NCBI GenBank assembly: GCA_028699365.1
Contig: JAQVUQ010000137.1
Span: 1 to 7,169, forward strand
Origin: a bacterium
GTDB lineage: Bacteria > UBP13 > UBA5359
Length of the DNA stretch: 7,169 nucleotides
Direction of reading: 5' to 3'
In this document: in pieces, positions 1 to 5,895 of the stretch
Numbering within the stretch: the stretch's first letter is position 1
Layout of the letters: every line of letters starts with the position of its first letter
Notes under the pieces: model-generated
Databases searched by the model: none
Told to the model about the DNA's origin: nothing
The model's input: only the letters and a program-made list of their open reading frames with translations
Made by a program: the position numbers and the translations under genes

Positions 1-31
1 CTCCCATGCCGGTTACAACAACCCTCTTCAA
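1..31 (-). CDS. fabF: 3-oxoacyl-ACP synthase II, N-terminal fragment (10 codons)
   Basis: The first ten codons of a gene that runs off the left edge. Read on the minus strand from position 31, they give (M)KRVVVTGMG, the characteristic opening of FabF/KAS II condensing enzymes, which elongate acyl-ACP with malonyl-ACP. FabF directly after acpP is a very common bacterial order, which supports the call. The only start codon in this frame after the in-frame stop at 50-52 is TTG at 29-31, preceded by an AAGGAG site at 42-47 with a 10-base spacer. No catalytic residues are inside the window, so the identity rests on the N-terminal motif and the context. Confidence 0.8.
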   Translation of the reverse strand, partial: MKRVVVTGMG

Positions 32-41
32 GTCAAGATCT

Positions 42-47
42 CTCCTT
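42..47 (-). promoter_or_regulatory. Ribosome binding site for fabF (decides a TTG start)
   Basis: The minus strand reads AAGGAG, ten bases before the TTG at 29-31. No ATG or GTG is available in the FabF frame between the in-frame stop at 50-52 and the conserved VVVTGMG motif, so this site supports TTG initiation. Confidence 0.65.
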
Positions 48-49
48 AG

Positions 50-89
50 TTAGCTAATCAGCATATTAGCAATTTAGCTGTTTAGTAGT
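50..89. repeat. Degenerate octamer tandem array, five units
   Basis: Five successive 8-base units on the plus strand all begin TTAG or TCAG: TTAGCTAA, TCAGCATA, TTAGCAAT, TTAGCTGT, TTAGTAGT. The unit is degenerate but the phase is exact. The array lies just before the fabF ribosome binding site and does not reach into either gene. Its last two units form one arm of an inverted repeat with the array at 131-154. Confidence 0.7.
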
Positions 90-143
90 CCTTATGCCGG
101 TTGTTCAGCCATTATAATCCTGACATCCTACTAAACCGCTAAA
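73..143 (-). repeat. Inverted repeat, 16-bp arms, in the acpP-fabF gap
   Basis: The arm at 73-88 (TTTAGCTGTTTAGTAG) is the reverse complement of 128-143 (CTACTAAACCGCTAAA) at 15 of 16 positions, with a 39-base loop. In the acpP-fabF transcript this could form a stem downstream of the acpP stop. There is no U-tract after it, so it does not look like an intrinsic terminator. Stabilising the acpP 3' end or lowering fabF expression relative to acpP is possible, but that is inference. Confidence 0.6.
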
Positions 144-154
144 CCGCTAAACCG
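131..154. repeat. Octamer tandem array, three perfect units plus a partial
   Basis: The plus strand has three perfect consecutive copies of CTAAACCG (131-138, 139-146, 147-154), followed by a degenerate fourth (CTTAAAAG). It begins about 40 bases downstream of the acpP stop. The unit core TTTAG/CTAAA is the complement of the core in the array at 50-89. Confidence 0.85.
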
Positions 155-193
155 CTTAAAAGCTTTATTGCTGCAATCCGTCTACCTGAGCAA

Positions 194-427
194 TCAGCCT
201 TTTTTCGCCTGTATGTAGCTCATTGCATTTCCAACGGTGGCAATCTTCTCTGCGTCCTCGTCGGGAATCTCCAGATCGAATTCCTCCTCGAGTGCCATAA
301 CCAGTTCCACTACATCCAGAGAATCGGCTCCAAGATCATCCGTAAAGGATGCGTTCTCCGTAACCTCGGCAGCATCAACACCCAGTTGATCCACCACTAT
401 CTTCTTAACCTGATCGAAAATCCCCAC
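194..427 (-). CDS. acpP: Acyl carrier protein
   Basis: A 77-residue acidic acyl carrier protein, the normal size for type II fatty acid synthesis. It carries growing acyl chains as thioesters on a 4'-phosphopantetheine arm in the cytoplasm. The attachment site is Ser36 in the canonical D-S-L motif (GADSLD, 33-38), followed by the acidic helix II with [12 protein letters not shown], which contacts partner enzymes. The start is GTG at 425-427, seven bases after an excellent AGGAGGT site, and it gives the usual N-terminal length. It lies 79 bases after fabG and before fabF, so its substrate-handling partners flank it. The phosphopantetheine transferase (AcpS) is not in the window. Confidence 0.97.
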   Translation of the reverse strand: MGIFDQVKKIVVDQLGVDAAEVTENASFTDDLGADSLDVVELVMALEEEFDLEIPDEDAEKIATVGNAMSYIQAKKG

Positions 428-434
428 TGTAATT

Positions 435-441
435 ACCTCCT
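435..441 (-). promoter_or_regulatory. Strong ribosome binding site for acpP (decides a GTG start)
   Basis: The minus strand reads AGGAGGT with a 7-base spacer to GTG at 425-427. It is among the best matches to the anti-Shine-Dalgarno sequence in the window, which fits the high expression expected of acyl carrier protein, and it fixes GTG as the start. Confidence 0.8.
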
Positions 442-506
442 AATCAGTCTACAATATAATGAAAGTGCCGGACAACCGCGTTACCGGGTTCCGACACCAA
501 GCATTA

Positions 507-1259
507 TCAATACATGACCATTCCGCCGTCTACGGGAATAACCTGGCCCGTAATGTAGGATGCCGTGTCTCCGGCCAGGAAGAGAGCCGCTCCGGCTACG
601 TCCTCAGGGCTTCCCATTCTGCTGAGCGGCACTTGCTCCAGCATTTTGGCCCGGACATCCTCCGGCAGAACGGCCGTCATTTCGGTTTCTATAAAACCGG
701 GAGCCAGGGCGTTGACGGTTATGCCTCTGGCAGCCATCTCTCTGGCCGCCGTCTTGGTCAGCCCTATCAGGCCGGCCTTGGAAGCGCCGTAATTGGCCTG
801 GCCTACGTTGCCCATAAGGCCTATAACGGATGCGATATTTATTATCCTGCCGCTGCGCTGCTTGAACATCTGCCGCGAGACGGCTTTAATGCAGTTGAAG
901 GATCCCTTGAGGTTGACGGTAAGAACGGCATCCCAGTCTTCCTCTTTCATGCGCATTATCAGGCCGTCACGGGTAATGCCGGCGTTGTTGACCAGAATAT
1001 CTATGCGGCCGAAACGTGCTACCGTGGCGGCAACCATCTCTTCCGCGTCGGCGGAGCGTGCTATGTTGGCCTGCAGTGCCATGGTCCGGACGCCATAGGC
1101 TGACTCGATAGACTTTGCCGTCTCCTCGGCCAATTCGAGATTGATGTCGTTGATGACGACGTCGGCGCCCTCGCGGGCCATGGCCTCGGCAATGGCCCTG
1201 CCTATTCCCCTGGCCGAACCGGTTATAATCGCTACCCTGTCTTTTAACATAATACCCAT
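507..1259 (-). CDS. fabG: 3-oxoacyl-ACP reductase
   Basis: An NADPH-dependent short-chain dehydrogenase/reductase that reduces 3-oxoacyl-ACP to 3-hydroxyacyl-ACP. With the start at 1259 it has 250 residues, close to the family norm of about 247. Visible motifs are the Rossmann glycine motif TGSARGIG (13-20), NNAG (91-94), the catalytic Asn116, Ser144 in NIASVIG, Tyr157 and Lys161 (YGASK), and the C-terminal VDGGMVM. The start at 1259 lies one base after the fabD stop (TAA-A-ATG) with a GGTGG site 5 bases ahead. An ATG at 1250 (MLKDRVAIITG) gives the most canonical N-terminus and is equally possible; a GTG at 1268 would overlap fabD. Its position between fabD and acpP supports the fatty-acid role over other SDR functions. 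Confidence 0.95.
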   Translation of the reverse strand: MGIMLKDRVAIITGSARGIGRAIAEAMAREGADVVINDINLELAEETAKSIESAYGVRTMALQANIARSADAEEMVAATVARFGRIDILVNNAGITRDGLIMRMKEEDWDAVLTVNLKGSFNCIKAVSRQMFKQRSGRIINIASVIGLMGNVGQANYGASKAGLIGLTKTAAREMAARGITVNALAPGFIETEMTAVLPEDVRAKMLEQVPLSRMGSPEDVAGAALFLAGDTASYITGQVIPVDGGMVMY

Positions 1260-1260
1260 T

Positions 1261-2193
1261 TTATCCACCAGCCTTTAAAAAGTCAAGCACACTTGCAAGC
1301 CCTGCCGCATCATCGGTAGAAGCCGTGTTCACGCCTTTTTCAATACGTTTCATCAATCCGGCAAGCACCTTTCCGGGCCCTACCTCTATAAAAGTGGTTA
1401 CTCCCTGCTGCAACAGATAACGCATACTCTCCTCCCACCTGACGGGACCGGCTATCTGCTTCAGCAGGGCGGCTTTCAAATCTTCCTTCCGGAACAGGGC
1501 AACGGCCTCGGCATTGGTCACGACCGGGACGGATGCATCCGCCAGAGGTGACAGCAGATTCTCCAACTCTGCGGCTGCCGGAGCCATAAACGGTGTATGA
1601 AAAGCACCGCTGACCTCCAGAGGTATCACGCGTCTGGCTCCCATCTGTCCTGCCAGTTCGATTGCCTTCTCTATACCCTGGCGCTCACCGCTGATGACTA
1701 TCTGACCCGGAGCGTTGAAGTTGGCCGGGTAAACGGCTCCATGATCGGAGGAGAGGCGGCAGAGTTCTTCCACTGTCCCGGCTTCCAGACCGATAACGGC
1801 GGCCATTCCACCGGGCGCGTAGCTGCCGGCGTCGAGCATCAGTTGTCCGCGGCGGCGCACCAGCCTGAGGCCGTCCTCGAAAGTGAGGGCGCCGCTGCAG
1901 GCCAGAGCCGAATACTCTCCAAGGCTGTGTCCGGCGACAATGTCCGCCGCAACCCCTGCCCTGCTCAAAAGCATGGCCAGAGCCGTGCTGTGAGTATAGA
2001 TAGCCGGCTGGGCGTTATCCGTCCTGGTCAGCAGATCCGCCGGACCGTTGAACGACAGGCCGGCAAGATCCAAGTGCAGGATCCCGGAGGCCCTGTCGTA
2101 TATATCTCTGACCTCGGGAAAGGCTTCGTAAAGGTCTTTTCCCATGCCTGCGTACTGCGATCCCTGTCCGGGGAAAATAAAGGCGGTTTTCAT
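1261..2193 (-). CDS. fabD: Malonyl-CoA:ACP transacylase
   Basis: It transfers malonyl from malonyl-CoA to AcpP, supplying the extender for FabH and FabF. The 310-residue length is typical. Key features are the N-terminal FPGQGSQ (7-13), the nucleophile Ser90 in GHSLGE (88-93), an arginine in the RRRG run (113-116) that should bind the malonyl carboxylate, and catalytic His199 in SGAFHTPFM. Q246 in QIAGPVRW matches the family's oxyanion-region glutamine. A late VGPGKVL (271-277) is also family-typical. The ATG at 2193 follows an AAGGAG site with a 7-base spacer; that site runs into the fabH stop codon, and only 4 bases separate the genes, so translational coupling is likely. The stop is one base from the fabG start. 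Confidence 0.96.
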   Translation of the reverse strand: MKTAFIFPGQGSQYAGMGKDLYEAFPEVRDIYDRASGILHLDLAGLSFNGPADLLTRTDNAQPAIYTHSTALAMLLSRAGVAADIVAGHSLGEYSALACSGALTFEDGLRLVRRRGQLMLDAGSYAPGGMAAVIGLEAGTVEELCRLSSDHGAVYPANFNAPGQIVISGERQGIEKAIELAGQMGARRVIPLEVSGAFHTPFMAPAAAELENLLSPLADASVPVVTNAEAVALFRKEDLKAALLKQIAGPVRWEESMRYLLQQGVTTFIEVGPGKVLAGLMKRIEKGVNTASTDDAAGLASVLDFLKAGG

Positions 2194-2197
2194 GGGG

Positions 2198-3187
2198 TTA
2201 CTCCTTCCAGCGCAAGGTTACGGCTCCCCAGGTCAAGCCTGCTCCGAAGCCTACCATAACCACTACGCTGCCGGGCCCTACCTTGCCGCTGTCGACGGCT
2301 TCTTTCAATGCCAGAGGGATGGAGGCCGCCGATGTGTTGCCGTACCGCTGCACGTTGATGAAAACCTTCTCCGGCGGTAATCCCAGGCGGCGTGCGGCCG
2401 CATCGATAATGCGTATATTGGCCTGGTGCGGTATGAGGCAATCTATATCCTCAGTTGTCAGACCGGCTTCCTCAACCGACATCAGGGCCGCTTCGCCCAT
2501 TATCCTGACGGCAAACTTGTATACCTCGTTGCCTTCCATCTTGATGAAATGCCCTCGCTCGGCCACCGTATCGGCGGATGCCGGCAACCTGGAGCCGCCG
2601 GCGGGTATCTTGAGATAATCCGCCCCGCTGCCTACGGCTCCCAGCTTGAAGGAGAGCAACCCGCTGCCGGACGGCACCCGGTGCAGCAGAGCGGCTCCTG
2701 CGCCGTCTCCAAAGAGAACGCAGGTGCCTCTGTCCTCCCAGTCGGTTACTTTGGTAAGAGCATCCGCGCCTATTACCAGGACGTTGCGATAGGCGCCGGA
2801 AATGATGTATTGCGAACCTACGGTAAGGGCGTAGATGAAACCCGAACACCCGGCCTGCAAATCGAAGGCAGCGGCCTTACCGGCTCCCAGACGGTCCTGC
2901 ACAATGCAGGCTGTTGCCGGGAAGGGCATGTCCGGAGTTACGGTGGCCACGATTATCATATCGACGTCGGCCGCCTCCACTCCGGCATCTTCCAGCGCGG
3001 CTGCGGCCGCCTTTACGGCCATATCCGACGTAGCCATATCCGCATCGCATATATGCCGCTCGGATATACCTGTCCTAGTTCTTATCCACTCATCGGAAGT
3101 ATCGACCATCTTCTCCAGGTCGCTATTGGTCAGCACTCGCTCGGGCGCATAGCTTCCGATACCGGCTATACCTGCATTCCACATCAT
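2198..3187 (-). CDS. fabH: 3-oxoacyl-ACP synthase III (acetyl-CoA-dependent initiation)
   Basis: It starts fatty acid synthesis by condensing an acyl-CoA primer with malonyl-ACP. The 329-residue thiolase-fold protein has the full Cys-His-Asn triad: Cys114 in LQAGCSGF, His254 in IPHQANIR, and Asn284 in RYGNTSAAS. It also has the family motifs SDEWIRTRTGI (31-41) and a C-terminal GFGAGLTWGA (313-322). Primer choice, straight or branched, cannot be read from these motifs. Two ATGs stand in tandem at the start (3185-3187 and 3182-3184); an AAAGG site at about 3194-3198 serves either, and the first is given. It lies 53 bases downstream of plsX, the gap being mostly a perfect palindrome, and 4 bases upstream of fabD. 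Confidence 0.96.
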   Translation of the reverse strand: MMWNAGIAGIGSYAPERVLTNSDLEKMVDTSDEWIRTRTGISERHICDADMATSDMAVKAAAAALEDAGVEAADVDMIIVATVTPDMPFPATACIVQDRLGAGKAAAFDLQAGCSGFIYALTVGSQYIISGAYRNVLVIGADALTKVTDWEDRGTCVLFGDGAGAALLHRVPSGSGLLSFKLGAVGSGADYLKIPAGGSRLPASADTVAERGHFIKMEGNEVYKFAVRIMGEAALMSVEEAGLTTEDIDCLIPHQANIRIIDAAARRLGLPPEKVFINVQRYGNTSAASIPLALKEAVDSGKVGPGSVVVMVGFGAGLTWGAVTLRWKE

Positions 3188-3206
3188 TATAAACCTTTCT
3201 CATATG

Positions 3207-3240
3207 GGGGTCAGGTCTTTACATTTAAAGACCTGACCCC
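3207..3240. repeat. Perfect palindrome, 15-bp arms, between plsX and fabH
   Basis: The arm GGGGTCAGGTCTTTA (3207-3221) and its exact reverse complement (3226-3240) flank a 4-base loop (CATT). It abuts the plsX stop codon directly and ends about 10 bases before the fabH ribosome binding site. The minus-strand transcript would form a very stable hairpin, but no U-tract follows, so it is a poor fit to an intrinsic terminator. Its compactness and GGGGTCAGG ends resemble REP-like palindromes mobilised by RAYT/Y1 transposases; that resemblance is from memory and is inference. It may also act as an mRNA processing or stability element. Confidence 0.85.
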
Positions 3241-4245
3241 TTATTTGCTTCCTACGGCTCGGCTGATTCTGCCTACTACGTCCTGTGCGGCTGCATCGCG
3301 GGCTACTCGCAGGGCGTTCTTGATAGCTCTGGCGTCCGATCTGCCGTGCGCGATGACACAAACGCCGTTTATTCCCAGCAGCAGGGCTCCGCCGTACTCC
3401 TTGTAATCCACTTTACGCTTAAAGGCGTTGACGGGAGGAAGAAAGAACGGCAGTCCCAGCAGGGAAAGAGGCCTGCGCTTGAACTCGGTCCTGATGGAGG
3501 AGGCGATGAGATCGGCTATACCCTCAGCCACCTTGAGGACCACGTTACCGGCAAAACCGTCGCATATGACCACGTCGGCCCGGCCGGTGAAAATTTCGTT
3601 CCCTTCTATGTTGCCGATAAAGTTAAGATCGCTGTCGTTCAGGAGGTCATAGGCGGCTATGGTAAGTTCATCGCCCTTGCCCTTTTCGCCGCCGATGTTC
3701 AACAGGCCGACCCGGGGTCTATCTTTTCCGGTCACGGCTTTGGAAAAGATGTCGCCCATAATCGCAAACGCCAGCAGTTGACTGGGTTTACAGTTGACGT
3801 TGGCCCCGGCGTCCAGAAGCAGTACCTTACCGCTGCGACTGGGGATATAGGAGCATATGGGCGGACGGTCAACGCCTTTTATCCTGCCGATGACCAGCAA
3901 GGCTATAGACATGGCTGCGCCCGTATTACCGGCATTCACCAGGCCTTTGGCCTGCCCTTCCTTGACCAGACGAGCGGCAACCACGGCCGAAGCGTCTTTC
4001 TTGCGCCGCATGGCCCTGGCCGGGTTTTCACCCATATCCACCCTCTCGGAGGCATGAACTATCTCTATGCGGGACGGGTCGTAGCGTTTCTTCGCCAACT
4101 CGGCCTGCAACTGGGATTCGTCTCCTACCAGGAGAACTCTCAATCCCTCGTATTCCATTGCCTCCACAGCGCCGGCCACGGTAGCCACCGGGGCATGATC
4201 GCCTCCCATGGCGTCTATTGCTATGGTAATCACGTCAGATGTCAT
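3241..4245 (-). CDS. plsX: Phosphate acyltransferase (acyl-ACP:phosphate)
   Basis: It converts acyl-ACP and phosphate to acyl-phosphate, the donor that PlsY uses to start phospholipid synthesis; it acts peripherally at the membrane. The 334-residue product shows DAMGGDHAP (11-19), NAGNTGA (104-110; the family usually has SAGNTGA), LLNIGGEKGKG (181-191), GNIEGNEIFTG (211-221), VICDGFAGN (226-234) and YGGALLLGING (284-294). The frame stays open upstream to 4356, but that extension overlaps rpmF and does not resemble PlsX; ITIAIDAMGGD is the expected N-terminus. The ATG at 4245 has only a weak ribosome binding site and lies 11 bases after the rpmF stop, so coupling to rpmF translation is plausible. 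No fapR-like gene precedes it, unlike in many Bacillota. Confidence 0.95.
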   Translation of the reverse strand: MTSDVITIAIDAMGGDHAPVATVAGAVEAMEYEGLRVLLVGDESQLQAELAKKRYDPSRIEIVHASERVDMGENPARAMRRKKDASAVVAARLVKEGQAKGLVNAGNTGAAMSIALLVIGRIKGVDRPPICSYIPSRSGKVLLLDAGANVNCKPSQLLAFAIMGDIFSKAVTGKDRPRVGLLNIGGEKGKGDELTIAAYDLLNDSDLNFIGNIEGNEIFTGRADVVICDGFAGNVVLKVAEGIADLIASSIRTEFKRRPLSLLGLPFFLPPVNAFKRKVDYKEYGGALLLGINGVCVIAHGRSDARAIKNALRVARDAAAQDVVGRISRAVGSK

Positions 4246-4256
4246 ATATAAACAGT

Positions 4257-4442
4257 CTACTCTGCAGCAGTGACCGCTACGGCCTCCCTGCCGCCATAGA
4301 AACCGCATGTTCCACAGACGGTGTGCGGCAACTTGGCAGACGCGCATCTGGGACACCGTGCCACGTTGGTGGCGGAAATCTTCCAGTGTGTACGCCTCTT
4401 ATCTCTTCTTGCTTTGGATGTTCTGTATTTCGGCAGTGCCAT
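4257..4442 (-). CDS. rpmF: Large ribosomal subunit protein bL32
   Basis: A 61-residue basic ribosomal protein with the classic N-terminus MALPKYRTSKARRDKRR and a zinc ribbon formed by Cys30, Cys33, Cys43 and Cys46 (CPRC and CGTC pairs). It is therefore the zinc-binding (C+) form. The ATG at 4442 has a G-rich ribosome binding site (GAGGGGG) about 9 bases upstream. rpmF next to plsX is one of the most conserved bacterial neighbour pairs. In many Bacillota and Actinomycetota a DUF177/YceD gene precedes rpmF; here a repeat-filled gap stands in that place. Confidence 0.96.
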   Translation of the reverse strand: MALPKYRTSKARRDKRRTHWKISATNVARCPRCASAKLPHTVCGTCGFYGGREAVAVTAAE

Positions 4443-4482
4443 CTTTGTTTTCCCCCTCTTAATATCAGCTTTTTAGGCTGAA

Positions 4483-4603
4483 GACTGAAGGCTGAAGTGG
4501 TTTACGCTCGGGCATTCTTCTTATGTCTTCAATCTATCCAGGACTACGTCTCAGGCTGAAGGCTGTCTGTTTGCGCCCGAGCGTTCTACTTCAGCCTTCA
4601 GCC
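4483..4603. repeat. Large imperfect inverted repeat with heptamer repeats, ackA-rpmF gap
   Basis: The arm at 4483-4513 matches the reverse complement of 4575-4603. Both read G(A/G)CTGAAGGCTGAAGT, then two to four variable bases, then ACGCTCGGGC, with a two-base length difference. The loop is about 61 bases. The outer part of each arm is a heptamer repeat of type GGCTGAA. The structure fills most of the 170-base gap and touches neither gene. No U-tract follows on the minus strand. It could be a folded leader or an inserted repeat element; the sequence alone does not decide. Confidence 0.75.
4554..4603 (-). repeat. Nested alternative hairpin in the rpmF leader
   Basis: Positions 4592-4603 (CAGCCTTCAGCC) are the exact reverse complement of 4554-4565 (GGCTGAAGGCTG), with a 26-base loop. 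The same 4592-4603 segment is also part of the longer stem with 4483-4513, so the two folds exclude each other. This is the geometry of an attenuator or riboswitch expression platform, but no terminator hairpin or ligand-binding core is recognised. Confidence 0.6.
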
Positions 4604-4612
4604 TATTTACCT

Positions 4613-5824
4613 TCAGTCTGTCTTTGCTGTTACTTCCGCGGTTTCCATAGCGATCATAAGTTCCTCATTGGTGGGAACAACCGCCACCAGAACCTGCGAA
4701 ACCGGACTGCTGATAATGGCTTCACGTCCAAATGCAGCTTCGTTGGCCTCTTCGTCGAGCACTATCCCCAGCCTGCCTAGTCCCTTGCATATCCGCTTTC
4801 TGACTATCGGGCTGTTCTCGCCGATACCGGCTGTGAAGCAAACTGCGTCCACGCCTCCCATGGCAAAGGCATACGCGCCTATATACTTGATTATACGATA
4901 GCAGAAGATATCCAAAGCCAGAACTGCTTTATCTTCTCCTCTTTCGGCAGCCTCTTCTATATCACGCATATCGCTGCTGATGCCGGTCAGTCCGAGCAGA
5001 CCGCTCTTCTTATTCATCATGGTATCCATCTCGTCTGCACTCATGCCGGCATTTTTCTGTAAAAAGGGCACGATAGCCGGATCTATATCCCCGCATCTGG
5101 TTCCCATAACCAAGCCTTCCAGCGGGGTGAGACCCATGCTGGTATCGACGGCTTTACCGCCTATGGAAGCGGTGATACTGCATCCGTTGCCAAGATGGCA
5201 CGTGATAAGCGCCACTGCTTTCTTCTCTTTACCGGCCAGCGCCGGCAACTGCAGGGCCTGCCGCACGACATAACGATGTGAGGTACCGTGAAAGCCATAG
5301 CGCCTGATACCGTAAGTATTGCAGATATCATACGGCAACGCATAGGTATATGCTTTTTCCGGCATGGTCTGAAAGAACGCCGTATCGAAAACGGCTACCT
5401 GCGGCACACCGGGAAGCAGTCTCTCAGCCGCATTAATTCCCATCAGGCCCGGCGGATTATGCAATGGGCCCATTATCGAACAATCATCGATTATCTTCTT
5501 TATGCTCTCATCGATCAGCACCGATTCGTATACCTTGCCGCCGTGCAAAACACGATGCCCTACGGCATTGATTTCATCAAGTGAGGTCAGCGGCCCTTTT
5601 CCGGGCGCCACCAGGCACTGCATAACCGTTTCAAGTGCCTCCTGATGGTTTCCGGCCTGAACTTCTTTCTCTTCTTTATTCTTATCGACGGCAAACTTCA
5701 ACAGGGATGTACCCTTGACGCCTATCCTATCGACCAGTCCACGAGCCAGAACGGATTTGCTCTGCATATCGAAGAGCTGAAATTTGAGCGACGAACTGCC
5801 GCTGTTTATTACAAGAACTTTCAT
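4613..5824 (-). CDS. ackA: Acetate kinase
   Basis: It interconverts acetyl-phosphate plus ADP and acetate plus ATP in the cytoplasm; in an anaerobe this is the main substrate-level ATP step of acetate formation, or the entry of acetate. The 403 residues are typical of this ASKHA-fold family. Visible sites are Asn7 in NSGSSSLK, Arg91 in GHRVLHGG (89-96), catalytic Asp148 in VFDTAF, His179 in GFHGTSH, LGNGCSI (211-217), Arg243 in MGTRCGD, AGIGENS (332-338) and Glu387 in TNEEL. The ATG at 5824 follows an AAAGG site at 6 bases. It has its own promoter at 5867-5895. No pta lies in the window. The stop codon abuts the heptamer repeats before rpmF, and read-through into the fab genes is likely because no promoter was found before rpmF. 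Confidence 0.97.
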   Translation of the reverse strand: MKVLVINSGSSSLKFQLFDMQSKSVLARGLVDRIGVKGTSLLKFAVDKNKEEKEVQAGNHQEALETVMQCLVAPGKGPLTSLDEINAVGHRVLHGGKVYESVLIDESIKKIIDDCSIMGPLHNPPGLMGINAAERLLPGVPQVAVFDTAFFQTMPEKAYTYALPYDICNTYGIRRYGFHGTSHRYVVRQALQLPALAGKEKKAVALITCHLGNGCSITASIGGKAVDTSMGLTPLEGLVMGTRCGDIDPAIVPFLQKNAGMSADEMDTMMNKKSGLLGLTGISSDMRDIEEAAERGEDKAVLALDIFCYRIIKYIGAYAFAMGGVDAVCFTAGIGENSPIVRKRICKGLGRLGIVLDEEANEAAFGREAIISSPVSQVLVAVVPTNEELMIAMETAEVTAKTD

Positions 5825-5850
5825 AACGCACCTTTCATAAAAACAAACGG

Positions 5851-5890
5851 GGGCAAAAACACGTTAATTATATGCTATAGTGATTTGCCC
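5851..5890 (-). other. Possible hairpin in the ackA promoter/leader region
   Basis: GGGCAAA (5884-5890, minus sense) can pair with TTTGCCC (5851-5857) over a 26-base loop; CCG and a T-rich stretch (TTTGTTTTT) follow. For transcripts arriving from the coiled-coil gene this could be a weak terminator, while the loop contains the ackA -10 box. The long loop and short stem make it doubtful. Confidence 0.3.
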
Positions 5891-5895
5891 GTCAA
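5867..5895 (-). promoter_or_regulatory. Sigma-A-type promoter of ackA
   Basis: The minus strand has TTGACG (-35, 5890-5895), a 17-base spacer, and a perfect TATAAT (-10, 5867-5872). The start of transcription would fall near 5860, giving a leader of about 35 bases before the ackA ATG. The -35 box overlaps the TGA stop of the upstream coiled-coil gene. It is the only near-consensus promoter seen in the window, and it may also feed rpmF and the fab genes. Confidence 0.8.

Noticed and set aside
73-143. FapR-like operator from the TTTAGTAG / CTACTAAA halves
   Set aside because: The halves are separated by more than 39 bases, unlike the compact FapR palindrome, and are explained by the complementary octamer arrays.
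453-458. TATATT as a -10 box for acpP
   Set aside because: No -35-like hexamer is found 15-19 bases upstream, so the fabG-acpP gap does not support a promoter on sequence alone.
459-1103. Plus-strand open frames opposite fabG (also 565-792 and 793-1098)
   Set aside because: Three mutually overlapping shadows of the fabG coding sequence without ribosome binding sites or recognisable motifs.
3207-3240. Intrinsic terminator between plsX and fabH
   Set aside because: The stem is strong but no U-tract follows in the operon direction, and fabH, with no promoter of its own visible, continues the operon.
2426-3406. A 326-codon open frame on the plus strand opposite fabH and the palindrome
   Set aside because: It is antisense to fabH and the start of the plsX region, has no domain motifs, and crosses the intergenic palindrome.
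3346-4251. A 301-codon open frame on the plus strand opposite plsX
   Set aside because: It is fully antisense to a motif-verified plsX, resembles no known family, and arises from codon bias of the minus-strand gene.
4246-4356. A 37-residue N-terminal extension of plsX
   Set aside because: It overlaps rpmF in another frame, has Cys/Trp/Arg-rich nonsense composition, and PlsX proteins begin at the IAIDAMGGD region.
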